DNA of 64,000 nt from Levilactobacillus zymae. Its GTDB lineage: Bacteria > Bacillota > Bacilli > Lactobacillales > Lactobacillaceae. The position numbers and the translations under genes were made by a program. Within the stretch, counting starts at the first letter, position 1. Every line of letters starts with the position of its first letter. The stretch covers positions 806,001-870,000 of the forward strand of contig NZ_JAVLAS010000001.1 in assembly GCF_032190635.1 (NCBI RefSeq), in the 5' to 3' direction. Positions 1 through 9,665 of this stretch are shown one piece after another. The notes beneath the pieces were generated by a model. The model saw only the letters and a list, made by a program, of their open reading frames with translations, had not been told where the DNA came from and made no database searches.

Positions 1-157
1 GATGCCGGTCGGGAGGGCTGAAGGCAATTTTGACGACTTAACCATCGAAAGTTGCGTGGCCAGTCGGCGGTTCTGTATGGGAGCGGAAAGGGACCGTTAA
101 CCTGTCACGGAGGTTGCTTAAGTCTCCACGCAACCCTAGAAAAGGGAATGGTTTTAG

Positions 158-186
158 CTTACACGGCCAGAAAAAAGCGCTATCAT
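158..186 (+). promoter_or_regulatory. candidate promoter with overlapping cre-like site
   Basis: A -35-like CTTACA (158-163) lies 17 bases before a -10-like TATCAT (181-186). A sequence matching 12 of 14 positions of the Gram-positive cre consensus TGWAARCGYTWNCW (172-185, core AAAGCGCTATCA) overlaps the -10, where CcpA binding would block initiation. This is a pattern match only. The 157 bases before it hold no gene that I can support. Confidence 0.4.
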
Positions 187-228
187 GAAGGCAGTTAATT
201 GGAGATTTAGCTAAAGGAGTGACGATTG

Positions 229-1188
229 ATGGCCAGTGTTTTGATAACCGCACAGCTGCTCCAAACGGCCCTGATGATTTTAAAATCGGCGGGGCTAACC
301 ACGGAGGTTTACGAAGGTTCGGGATTGATCACCAAAGCTGAGTTGTTGGACCGGATTAAGGGCAAGGATTATTTGGTAACCCCCCTGTCGACTCAGGTAG
401 ACCGGGATGTCATTGATGCCGATCCACAGTTGAAGTTAATTGCAAATTACGGGGCCGGTTTTAATAATATCGATACGGCATACGCGCGTACGAAGGGAAT
501 TCCGGTTACCAATACGCCGGGGGTATCGACCACCTCGACGGCCGAGGTCACGACCGGACTGATCATCACGTTAGCGCATCGGATGGTTGAGGGCGATCGA
601 CTGATGCATACGACCGGGTTTGCCGGATGGGCGCCGTTGTTCTTCTTAGGCCACGAACTGGCGGGGAAGACGCTGGGAATCGTGGGCATGGGAAGCATTG
701 GTCAGGCCGTAGCCCAACGGATGCACGCATTTGATATGCAGATTATCTATAGCCAGCGGCACCAACTCGATGCCGCGGTTGAGCAACGCTTAGGTGCCCG
801 CTTTGTCCCGCTAGCCGATTTATTGGCGCAAAGTGACGTCGTGACCCTACATTGCCCGCTAACTCCGGCAACACACCATCTCTTAGGTGCCGAGCAGTTT
901 CAACAAATGAAATCGGCGGCCTACCTCATTAATGCTGCCCGCGGACCAGTTATTGACGAGAAGGCCTTGTTGGCGGCGTTACGGCAGCACCAATTGGCGG
1001 GCGCGGCACTAGATGTCTATGAGGCCGAGCCACACGTGGATGATGGGTTTAAACAACTCGATAACGTAATTTTGACCCCCCACGTGGGGAATGCGACCGT
1101 GGAAGCACGGGATGCCATGGCAACTATCGTGGCGAAAAATGTCGTCCGGGTCGATCAGCATCAAGCTCCGAAATTCATCATTAATTGA
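229..1188 (+). CDS. D-isomer-specific 2-hydroxyacid dehydrogenase (NAD-dependent)
   Basis: This is a cytosolic oxidoreductase that reduces 2-keto acids to D-2-hydroxy acids with NAD(P)H, or the reverse. It has 319 residues, normal for the family. The Rossmann nucleotide-binding loop GMGSIGQ is at about 153-159. The family catalytic triad is visible as Arg in NAARG, Glu in YEAEPH and His in LTPHVGN. The ATG at 229 is preferred over the in-frame TTG at 226 because AAAGGAGT (213-220) is spaced correctly for it. The gene stands alone, convergent with helD and sharing a bidirectional terminator. The substrate (glyoxylate/hydroxypyruvate, branched 2-keto acids or another) cannot be told from sequence. 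The candidate cre site upstream suggests carbon-catabolite control, which is inference. Confidence 0.88.
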   Translation: MASVLITAQLLQTALMILKSAGLTTEVYEGSGLITKAELLDRIKGKDYLVTPLSTQVDRDVIDADPQLKLIANYGAGFNNIDTAYARTKGIPVTNTPGVSTTSTAEVTTGLIITLAHRMVEGDRLMHTTGFAGWAPLFFLGHELAGKTLGIVGMGSIGQAVAQRMHAFDMQIIYSQRHQLDAAVEQRLGARFVPLADLLAQSDVVTLHCPLTPATHHLLGAEQFQQMKSAAYLINAARGPVIDEKALLAALRQHQLAGAALDVYEAEPHVDDGFKQLDNVILTPHVGNATVEARDAMATIVAKNVVRVDQHQAPKFIIN

Positions 1189-1194
1189 GATACG

Positions 1195-1241
1195 AAAAAC
1201 GCCCATCAGTAGTGAAAAGCTTCTGATGGACGTTTTTATTT
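1195..1241. terminator. bidirectional rho-independent terminator
   Basis: An inverted repeat (AACG.CCATCAG / CTGATGG.CGTT) is flanked by an A-run on the left and a T-run on the right. It can therefore end transcription of both the dehydrogenase (plus) and helD (minus), whose stop codon lies at its right edge. Confidence 0.8.
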
Positions 1242-3546
1242 AATTCAACAATTCATGTTCAATTTGCAAGTCGCTTTGCGGAATATTCTTCGATGCCACG
1301 AGGGGTGACACCGGTCCGATGCTTAACAGGGTCAGGTGATGCATGGCCCGGGAGGCAATCGTGTACAGGGTGCCGGTGAATTGCTGGTCGGGGTAATTTT
1401 GCGCCGAAACGTTATAGGCGATCACGCTGTCAAACTCCAGTCCCTTGGCCAGATAGATGGGTAAGACCACCACGCCCTTAGGCAATGAGCGGTCGGTATC
1501 GGTCAACCGGGTCAGGTCGATGGTGGTGTGGAGTTCCTGGTACACGTATTTAGCCTCGGCGGTGTTCTTGGTTAGAATCGCCACGGTGCCGCTGGTGGCC
1601 AGCTCCGTTTGCACCTCGTGGGCTAGGGCCCTAAACGCCGCGGCAGCGTCGTAGCGAATCACGACCTTGGGCAGGTCGCCCGGGCGGTTGAAGGCTTCAA
1701 TCTGGTCGCCGTCGGGCAGTAGCGCCTTGGCAAAGGTGGTGATGGGTAACGTCGAACGGTACGAGCGGCGGAGGGTGATCAACCGCGCATGCTTAGCGTG
1801 TAAGGCCGTCCCCAACTTCTTTAAAATGGATTCGGGGGATTCCACGGCCTTGAACAGGGCCTGTTCACTATCGCCCAAGAGCGTGAGTTTGGCGCGCGGG
1901 AAGGCGTGTTGCAGGTAAATTAACTGAGCAATCGAATAATCCTGCATTTCGTCGACGAACAGGTGCTGCATCTGGTGATTCATCCCGCCACCGATCAACA
2001 GGTCGCGCAGGTAGAGGAGCGGGGCGGCGTCGGTTAGCGCCAACCGGTGAAATTCGATGTCGTGTTGGTAACGGTCGATGACGCGTTGCCACTGGTCGGC
2101 CGCCACGTCCGCCGGTAAGGGACACTGCTTCAAAAAGGCGGTGTACTGGCTGTAAACGTCGAGGAAGTAGCCGTTATAAATGGCGTCGTCAACCTGACGT
2201 AACCGTCGGCGGACGATTTGCCGGGCGATGAAGTCAATCTCGTCGTCGAGTTGTTCAAATTGTCCCAGGTGCTTGGCGCCTAAGAGGTTGTGGTAGTCTT
2301 CATCGCTGAGTTGGTCGATGGTGTCGCGAACCCAGTCAGCCTTGGCTTCCGCGGCAATCTGCTTGCGGAGGCGTTTTTCGAGGACGTTCTTGGTCTTTAA
2401 GAAGCGTTCCGCTGCGGGGAGGGCCGCTGGAAATTGACGGTAGATGTCGCGGATCTCCTGGTGGTCGAAGAAGACCCGACCGTTAAAGCGGATGTCGGTA
2501 AACTGCAGGTCATCGGCCGGGCACCGTTTAGCATAGTCGGCCACTGCGGTCATCATCGCGGCACTTTCCTGGAAATGACGCAGCGCCAAGTGGACCGGGT
2601 GTTGCTGGTCACTTTCGTAACGCTCGAATTGCGTTTGGACCTTGAGTCCTTGGAACCGCTGAGTCAGAAATTCGGCCAGGGTGACCTGGCGCATGTTGCG
2701 TTCCCCTAAGCTGGGGAGCACGTCGCTGATGTAGTGACTGAACAAACGGTTGGGCGAGAACAGCACGATTTGATCGGCCTCGAGGTCGCGGCGACTGTGG
2801 TAAAGCAGAAAGGCAATCCGCTGTAAGATGGCGGAAGTCTTGCCGGAGCCGGCGACGCCTTGGACTACCAGCAGGTCGCTGTGAACGTCACGGATGATGT
2901 CATTTTGCTCGCGTTGAATGGTGGCCACGATGTTTTGCATGGTGGCGTCGTTTTGTTCGCCCAGGACGTGTTGGAGCATCTCGTCACCCACGGTTTCGTT
3001 GGTGTCAAACATGCTTTGAATTTGGCTGTCTTGAATCAGAAATTGGCGCTTCTTGAGCAGATCGGTCTGTTGCGGCCCGGCCGGGGTGTCGTAGGCCACC
3101 TGCCCCAGGACCCCGTTATAGTAGATACTGGAAATCGGGGCACGCCAGTCGTAGACCAGAAAGTTCTCGTCATCGTCAACGAACGATGCGGTCCCGATGT
3201 ACAGCGATTCGGGCGCCGTTTCGTCGGGATCTTGAATGTCGATACGGCCAAAGTAGGGCGACTTTTTCAGTTCTTGAAAGGTGGTTAATTGGTCTTTAAT
3301 GATGTTTTGGTTTTCGGTCAGGCGGGAGACCAGGGCCCGTTGTTGTTGCAGTTCGGCACTGGTTTCGATACGGTCATCGACTTCAAACCAGTTGACCGAG
3401 GTGTTTTCGGTATAGTTCTTTAAGACGTTGCGCAACTCTTTGTGGGCGTCGTTATACTCGCTCGTGGTGCGGTCGATACGGGTTCCGATTTGTTGAACCA
3501 CGTCGTCCACGCGGTGCTGCTCGTGTGCTTGTTCGCTGGTGGTCAA
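1240..3546 (-). CDS. helD: HelD-family RNA polymerase recycling ATPase/helicase
   Basis: The protein is a superfamily 1 UvrD/Rep-like ATPase. HelD proteins bind RNA polymerase and release stalled or terminated complexes from nucleic acid. It has 768 residues, typical of Firmicute HelD. The N-terminal 100 residues are rich in charged and Gln residues, consistent with the coiled-coil arm that enters the secondary channel. The HelD signature DDDENFLVYDWRAP is at about 123-136. The Walker A loop GVAGSGKTS is at about 230-238, and the Walker B-like FVDEMQDYS lies near 545. A C-terminal helicase region (LAKGLEFD) follows. The start is preceded by GGAGG on the minus strand. PcrA-type DNA helicases are the main alternative, but the N-terminal arm and DWRAP motif argue for HelD. 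Confidence 0.9.
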   Translation of the reverse strand: MTTSEQAHEQHRVDDVVQQIGTRIDRTTSEYNDAHKELRNVLKNYTENTSVNWFEVDDRIETSAELQQQRALVSRLTENQNIIKDQLTTFQELKKSPYFGRIDIQDPDETAPESLYIGTASFVDDDENFLVYDWRAPISSIYYNGVLGQVAYDTPAGPQQTDLLKKRQFLIQDSQIQSMFDTNETVGDEMLQHVLGEQNDATMQNIVATIQREQNDIIRDVHSDLLVVQGVAGSGKTSAILQRIAFLLYHSRRDLEADQIVLFSPNRLFSHYISDVLPSLGERNMRQVTLAEFLTQRFQGLKVQTQFERYESDQQHPVHLALRHFQESAAMMTAVADYAKRCPADDLQFTDIRFNGRVFFDHQEIRDIYRQFPAALPAAERFLKTKNVLEKRLRKQIAAEAKADWVRDTIDQLSDEDYHNLLGAKHLGQFEQLDDEIDFIARQIVRRRLRQVDDAIYNGYFLDVYSQYTAFLKQCPLPADVAADQWQRVIDRYQHDIEFHRLALTDAAPLLYLRDLLIGGGMNHQMQHLFVDEMQDYSIAQLIYLQHAFPRAKLTLLGDSEQALFKAVESPESILKKLGTALHAKHARLITLRRSYRSTLPITTFAKALLPDGDQIEAFNRPGDLPKVVIRYDAAAAFRALAHEVQTELATSGTVAILTKNTAEAKYVYQELHTTIDLTRLTDTDRSLPKGVVVLPIYLAKGLEFDSVIAYNVSAQNYPDQQFTGTLYTIASRAMHHLTLLSIGPVSPLVASKNIPQSDLQIEHELLN

Positions 3547-4041
3547 GATGACCGCCTCCTTCGGTAGAATTGGCTAAATTGCTTAACAAGTTTAGTCACA
3601 TTTCGGGGCGCTGTCAATCAAAGACCGTTGGTGAGATTGCAGGGACTTTAAGGGATTAGTTTGGCGGACTGAGCGCTTCCGGCCCCGGCAGAAAACGGGC
3701 TGGAACGGGGTGGGCACGGCTTCAAGCCCCCCAGACCGGGTCTTGAAGACCGGCCTTTGTCTAAACCGGCTGAGGTTCACCGGCTAAGACAAATTTCACC
3801 CCTGAGCCCATTTTCTGCCGGGGCCTCCAGCTTAGACTGGCATTAAAGGCAACGCTCAGATGGTCTTTAACTAAATTGATAACCATGGTTGATGAGCGTG
3901 ATGACATTCTGAGAAATACAGTAGTTAGATAACGGACAGTTTTACTGGGGTGAGGCCGGAAGACGCCAGTTTAGCCTAGTAAAATTTCCGTCGTGATTTC
4001 AGTTTACTTTCGCGCCCAAATCCACTAAACTGTAGGCATGA
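3547..4041. other. intergenic region without a gene between helD and the Trp T-box
   Basis: Besides the nested inverted repeat, this stretch holds a loose hairpin around 3849-3897 (ACGCTC with GAGCGT). A second imperfect inverted repeat lies around 3935-3990 (CGGA..GTTTTACT with AGTAAAAT..CCG). A possible promoter for the T-box transcript lies near 4009-4032 (TTTACT, TAAACT), but it is weak. No coding frame with a ribosome site was seen. Confidence 0.6.
3644..3870. repeat. large nested inverted repeat, possible MITE-like or dispersed intergenic element
   Basis: Two 21-base arms (3681-3701 and 3805-3825, beginning GGCCCCGGCAG and ending CTGCCGGGGCC) are inverted copies with one G/A difference that still allows a G-U pair. 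Inside them GGGGTG pairs with CACCCC. Two further hairpins lie inside that: GCTTCAAG with CTTGAAG, and TTTGTCTAAACCGG with CCGGCTAAGACAAA. The whole could fold as a branched, clover-shaped structure of about 145 bases. The left flank (TTAAGGGA ... GCGCTTCCGG) recurs in diverged form at about 9550-9590. It contains no credible gene, although one short minus-strand frame runs through it. Confidence 0.55.
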
Positions 4042-5282
<1,241 letters not shown>

Positions 5283-5299
5283 AAGACGGAGGAATGACC

Positions 5300-6219
5300 A
5301 TGCAGAATTTAGCGATTGTGGATTTAGGGTCGAATTCGGTGCGACTAGCGGTCAACGAGCTGCGAAACGACGGGACTTACCGGGAAGTTAACCGGGTTAA
5401 GGCCGATAGTCGTCTGTCCGAAGGGATGGGACCGGAAAAAATTTTACAGCCCAAGGCCATGGCCCGCACGATTACGGCGTTGCGGTCGTTTCGGCCGTAT
5501 TACGAGCACTTGCCGAACCTGATTGTTCGGGGAATTGCCACGGCGGCTGTGCGGCAAGCCTGCAACCGCGCTGATTTTCTGTCGCAGGTCAAGGCGGCCA
5601 CCAAGATTGACTTAGAGGTGCTCTCCGGCGATCAGGAAGCCTATTACGATTACCTGGGAGCGGTCAATCGTTTGAAGGTCAAAGATTGCCTGCTACTCGA
5701 TACTGGGGGAGCTAGTTGCGAGTTGGTGCACATCAAGGACGGCCGCGACGCTAACCTGATTAGTGTCCCGTTTGGGGCGGTCAATCTGTCCGAGCAGTTT
5801 CGCTTAGACGACCGGGTGACGGCCGTTGATTTGTTCTCCGCGCAGGTCTTCTTGCGCGAGCGTCTCCGGGATATCTGGTGGCTAAACGACGCTAAAACCT
5901 CCCGTTAGTGTTGCTGGGTGGGGCCAATCGCACGTTGGCCCGGATGAACCGGCAACAACAAAAAATTCTGCACGTCGAAAACATTCACGGCTACCGCTTA
6001 ACCACCGATCAGGTGATGCGGACCTTCGAGCGCCTGATTCGGGTGCCCCTCAAGGACCGCAAACGGATTTCCGGTTTGGAACCGGAACGGGCCGATATTA
6101 TTCTAGGCGGGATGTTGCCCCTGGTGACGCTCCTGCAGATGCTAGATTCCGATCGCGTGGTCTTTTCCGAGAGCGGTGTGCGTGAAGGCATCATTTCCGA
6201 GTACCTCAGTCAACGTTAG
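5300..6219 (+). pseudogene. Ppx/GppA family phosphatase, disrupted by a one-base frameshift
   Basis: The family hydrolyses polyphosphate or pppGpp with an actin-like ATPase fold. The N-terminal part (VDLGSNSVRL, then LLDTGGASCELV) reads from 5300, using GGAGG at 5288-5292, to a TAG at 5906-5908. The C-terminal part (VLLGGANRTLARM to the end) continues in another frame to 6219. One extra A in the run AAAA at 5894-5897 would join them as DAK-NLPLVLLGGANR and give a protein of about 306 residues, the normal length. This is therefore a single-base deletion or a sequencing error. The motif at the junction is not a recognisable programmed slippery site. The protein would lose its C-terminal third if the lesion is real. 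Confidence 0.88.
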
Positions 6220-6229
6220 GAGGCCCAAC

Positions 6230-7498
6230 ATGACCGTTCCCTTTTACCGCTTGCCTTACGGGCAACGGCGCGACCGTTTAGCACAGGCTAGTCACCTAAC
6301 GCTGGCCCAGCTGGCAACGGTGGCTCAAAAACGCCAAGCGACCGACGAAGAATTGATTGAAAACTACCTGACCACCTATGGCTTACCAGAAGGGGTGGCG
6401 GTCAACTTGCACGTCGATGGTCAAACCGTGGCGGTCCCAATGGTTACCGAGGAACCCTCGGTGATTGCGGCGGCCAGTAACGGTGGGCGGATGCTCGATG
6501 ATGGCCAACAGGGCATCACGACGCAGGTGACCCAGCGCGAATTAATGGGGCAGATCGTGTGCCAAAAGGTGGCCGACCCGGCCGAACTGCAGGCCTGGAT
6601 CCTCGACCACCAAGCTGATCTCTTGGCGGCGGCCAATGCGGCCCACCCCTCATTGCTTACTCACGGGGGTGGGGCGCGGTCCGTGCGGGTCCGGCTGTTG
6701 CCTCCCGATTGGGTCTCGCTGGACCTCTTTATCGACGTGGGGGAGGCCATGGGCGCTAACCTGGTCAATACCATGGCCGAGGCGGTTGCCCACTATCTGC
6801 AAGCCCATTACGACACGGACGTCTTAATGAGTATCCTGAGTAACTACGCCACGCATAGTCTGGCGACGGCCCGGTGTGCGATTCCGGTCGCTAACGTTAA
6901 GACTAAGACATTGGCTGGCCTGACCGTGGCGCAGCGGCTTTGCGCCGCCAGCGATTTTGCCCAGGTCGATCCCTACCGCGCTGCCACCCACAATAAGGGC
7001 ATCATGAACGGTGTTGACGCCGTGGTGCTCGCAATGGGTAACGATTGGCGCGCTGTGGAAAGCGGGGCGCACGCTTACGCCAGCCGCGATGGCCATTACC
7101 GGGGATTAAGCCGGTGGTGGCTGGACGGGCAAACCCTACACGGTGAGTTGACCTTACCGTTAGCCTTGGGCGTTGTGGGTGGGGCTACGCGGGTTTTTCC
7201 GCTAGTGGCTATCAACCAACAACTAGCTCAGGTGACCGATGCGCGCCACTTGATGCGGTTAACCGTGGCCGTGGGGTTGGCCCAAAATCTGGCCGCTTTA
7301 CGGGCGTTAGTCACGGATGGCATTCAGCAGGGCCACATGCAGCTGCAACTAAAATCCTTAGCGCTTTCGGTGGGAGCTACTCCCGCCGAGGTGCCGGCGG
7401 TGGTTCAACGGTTAACGGCCACTCAGCCCACCACCGCGCAGGCGCGGGCCGCGTTACGAGCGGTTCGGGCAGTAAATTCACAGAAAACGGGTGATTAA
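6230..7498 (+). CDS. mvaA: hydroxymethylglutaryl-CoA reductase, class II
   Basis: The enzyme interconverts HMG-CoA and mevalonate in the mevalonate route to isopentenyl diphosphate. It has 422 residues. The class II catalytic residues are visible: Glu75 in EEPS, Lys256 in HNKGIMNG, Asp272 in GNDWRA and His369 in QQGHMQ. The start is the ATG at 6230, which follows TTAGGAGG. A longer in-frame extension back to 6176 overlaps the end of ppx and is rejected. In lactic bacteria this enzyme works in the biosynthetic direction despite its annotation as degradative in some databases. The next gene overlaps the stop region, suggesting one transcript. The presence of ispE elsewhere in the window is discussed as a finding. 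Confidence 0.93.
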   Translation: MTVPFYRLPYGQRRDRLAQASHLTLAQLATVAQKRQATDEELIENYLTTYGLPEGVAVNLHVDGQTVAVPMVTEEPSVIAAASNGGRMLDDGQQGITTQVTQRELMGQIVCQKVADPAELQAWILDHQADLLAAANAAHPSLLTHGGGARSVRVRLLPPDWVSLDLFIDVGEAMGANLVNTMAEAVAHYLQAHYDTDVLMSILSNYATHSLATARCAIPVANVKTKTLAGLTVAQRLCAASDFAQVDPYRAATHNKGIMNGVDAVVLAMGNDWRAVESGAHAYASRDGHYRGLSRWWLDGQTLHGELTLPLALGVVGGATRVFPLVAINQQLAQVTDARHLMRLTVAVGLAQNLAALRALVTDGIQQGHMQLQLKSLALSVGATPAEVPAVVQRLTATQPTTAQARAALRAVRAVNSQKTGD

Positions 7499-7505
7499 TT
7501 TTATT

Positions 7506-8471
7506 ATGGAAGCAAAAGACGTTCAAATTTCTCCAGAGGTTCAAGATTTAATCAATAAAGTTAACGACATCTACCCTGGTAAGGTGGAAGTTCAATTTAT
7601 TGGCCAATTGCAAGCCGGTTACGTCCGCCATGACCAAGCCCAACAGGTTCAAGACGGTAAGAACATTTTGATTCAGGTGGCGGATTTGACGGCGCCTAAC
7701 TATACGGCGTCCCACGAACTCTTACACTTACTGATGATTCTTTCCGGCTTCCCGCAGGTCTTCTTCTCGTTGACCACGGGCAACGACCAGCTCGACGAAC
7801 AGCTGATGATCATGGGAACCGAACTCTACGACATCGTCAATCACGTGGTGGTGGTCAGTGAACAACGGAAGCACAACCTGATCACGCCGGAAATCGAAGA
7901 CCTGTACCTCAAGGGGGTCCAGGCCACCATTAAGCCGGAACCGACGCCGGTCGACAACGAGATGACGCTACGGACCTTGACGCTGTTGGACGCGTTGGTC
8001 TTCTTCGGTGACGGCCACGCTGACATCTTGAAGCAATTTGAGCGGGACTATCCAATCAGCCTGGCGGCGGCTCAAAAGTTGTACGCGTTGATCATGGCTA
8101 AGCCGGTCACGTCGCCATTTACCTTCCGGCGCAACGTGGTCAAGTTATTCAAGGCCTTCGACGAACAGCTAGAAGCCTGGCACTTACCGGCCCTGCACAA
8201 CACCGAGTTCACCACGCTGACCAGTGTGGTCTCCAAGCGGCAGTTGAACTTGCAGGTACGGCAGATGTTCGAGCTCTACCATTCCGACATGCACGATAAG
8301 ACCACCCAGCGCCGGGCGTACGTCGGTTTTAACCGGGCGGACAACCAAAACGCCTTCGTCTTGTCGGCCCCGAAACCCAGCGAAGACACGCCGGATTATT
8401 ACACCAAGATCTACGACATGACCGTCGAGGACTTATTTAAATTATTGAAGATGCCGTACATTTTACGGTAA
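7506..8471 (+). CDS. IpaB/EvcA-type protein with an HExxH motif
   Basis: I recognise this as the 320-residue protein often labelled IpaB/EvcA family in lactobacilli. Its function is not established. An HELLH motif at about residues 70-74 (TASHELLHLL) resembles the zinc-binding HExxH of metallopeptidases, and acidic residues further on (DEQLMIMGTE) could supply a third ligand. No signal peptide or membrane segment is seen, so it is probably cytosolic. Two starts are possible: GTG at 7491, overlapping mvaA, or ATG at 7506. The latter is preferred because GGTGAT precedes it. It lies between mvaA and a Sir2 gene with short spacing, so it is likely co-transcribed. The peptidase role is inference. 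Confidence 0.75.
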   Translation: MEAKDVQISPEVQDLINKVNDIYPGKVEVQFIGQLQAGYVRHDQAQQVQDGKNILIQVADLTAPNYTASHELLHLLMILSGFPQVFFSLTTGNDQLDEQLMIMGTELYDIVNHVVVVSEQRKHNLITPEIEDLYLKGVQATIKPEPTPVDNEMTLRTLTLLDALVFFGDGHADILKQFERDYPISLAAAQKLYALIMAKPVTSPFTFRRNVVKLFKAFDEQLEAWHLPALHNTEFTTLTSVVSKRQLNLQVRQMFELYHSDMHDKTTQRRAYVGFNRADNQNAFVLSAPKPSEDTPDYYTKIYDMTVEDLFKLLKMPYILR

Positions 8472-8499
8472 CGGTTTTTGAGTAAGGGGGATGTCAGCG

Positions 8500-9198
8500 A
8501 TGGAAGCAGGTTTACAAAAGCGATTTGATGACGCAACCCACATCGTCTTCTTGACGGGTGCGGGGGTGTCGACGCCGTCAGGAATTCCGGATTACCGGTC
8601 GAAAAACGGTCTGTACACCGGTCACCGCAACGCGGAATATTACCTGAGTCACGAGTGTCTGGCTAAGGAACCCGACACCTTTTACGACTATGTCAAACAG
8701 AATTTGTATTATCCGGAAGCTCAACCCAACGTGATTCACCAGAAACAAGCGGCGTTGACGCAGCAGAATCGAGCGACGGTGATCACGCAGAATATCGATA
8801 ACTTATACCGCGAGGCGGGCTGTCAACACCTAGTGGAATTTCACGGGAACCTGTACAACGTCTATTGTCAGGTCTGTGGTGCTAAGGTTGATTGGCACGA
8901 CTACCTTAAGGATCCTCATCACGACGTTGACGGCGGCTGGCTGCGCCCGGATATCGTGTTGTACGATGAGGGTCTCAACCAGTTGAACGTACAGCGAGCC
9001 GTGGCGGCAATGCAGGCCGCCGATTTGGTGGCGATTGTCGGCACGTCCATGCGGGTCTACCCCTTCGCTGGGTTACTCGATTATCGCAACGCACAGGCAC
9101 CGGTGATCGTGATTAATCAAGAAAAACTAGAATTAGGCGTGCCCATCGACATGGTTCAAGCCGATGCCACGCAGTTCTTTACCGAGCTTCAAGTTTGA
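8500..9198 (+). CDS. Sir2-family NAD-dependent protein deacylase with reduced zinc site
   Basis: Sirtuins remove acyl groups from lysines using NAD and release nicotinamide and O-acyl-ADP-ribose. The protein has 232 residues. NAD-binding motifs GAGVSTPSGIPDYR and TQNIDNLY are present, and the general base is His in EFHGN. The zinc module keeps only the first pair, CQVC. Where the second CxxC should lie, before GGWLRPDIVLYDE, there is HHDVD and no cysteine. Zinc binding is therefore probably weak, altered or absent. The ATG at 8500 is preferred to that at 8491 because AAGGGGG touches the latter directly. The gene sits 28 bases after the IpaB/EvcA-type gene, and a small membrane protein gene follows. 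Confidence 0.88.
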   Translation: MEAGLQKRFDDATHIVFLTGAGVSTPSGIPDYRSKNGLYTGHRNAEYYLSHECLAKEPDTFYDYVKQNLYYPEAQPNVIHQKQAALTQQNRATVITQNIDNLYREAGCQHLVEFHGNLYNVYCQVCGAKVDWHDYLKDPHHDVDGGWLRPDIVLYDEGLNQLNVQRAVAAMQAADLVAIVGTSMRVYPFAGLLDYRNAQAPVIVINQEKLELGVPIDMVQADATQFFTELQV

Positions 9199-9208
9199 AG
9201 GTGAATTG

Positions 9209-9535
9209 ATGAGTCGTTCAGAAATTATGACTCAACTCCGGCGGCTGGTGCTGCAGTTACGCTGGCTCAGTGTGCTCCAATTATTGCCCGACACGTTGGT
9301 GGTTTATGGCATTCTCCAACTAGGGTTTGGCCAAGAGGTTATCTCGTTATTTAACGTGGGATTTACGCGACAGAAGGCCGGATTGGTCGTGATTCTCTTC
9401 GTGTTGATCGATCTTTGCGTCACCGGGATTCGCTATAACGACCGTTTGGCGGGCCGACGCTTGATTGGCCAACTCAAGGGCCGCATCACCGAATCGGAGG
9501 CCGCCCTCATCAAGCAGTTTGAGAAGTTCAAATAG
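9209..9535 (+). CDS. small membrane protein of unknown function
   Basis: I do not recognise this 108-residue protein. It has a hydrophobic segment at about 22-45 and a second at about 62-80 (KAGLVVILFVLIDLCV). A charged C-terminus (LKGRITESEAALIKQFEKFK) is probably helical. It starts at the ATG at 9209 after GAAGGTGA. The frame extends further upstream into the Sir2 gene, but no ribosome site supports that. It begins 10 bases after the Sir2 stop, so translation may be coupled. Confidence 0.7.
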   Translation: MSRSEIMTQLRRLVLQLRWLSVLQLLPDTLVVYGILQLGFGQEVISLFNVGFTRQKAGLVVILFVLIDLCVTGIRYNDRLAGRRLIGQLKGRITESEAALIKQFEKFK

Positions 9536-9665
9536 CCTAGAGCTGGCCTTAAGGGACAAAATGATTGAATTCAGCGCTTCCGGGCCAGTCAGCAGGAACG
9601 CAGTACGCTAGATTGGATTTTCGATAATCTAGGAAGCCCACGATTGAAGGGGGGAACCATGAGTC

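Noticed and set aside
5880..5915. Programmed -1 frameshift in ppx
   Set aside because: The junction GCTAAAACC does not allow re-pairing of the Lys tRNA in the -1 frame, and no downstream stem-loop of note was seen.
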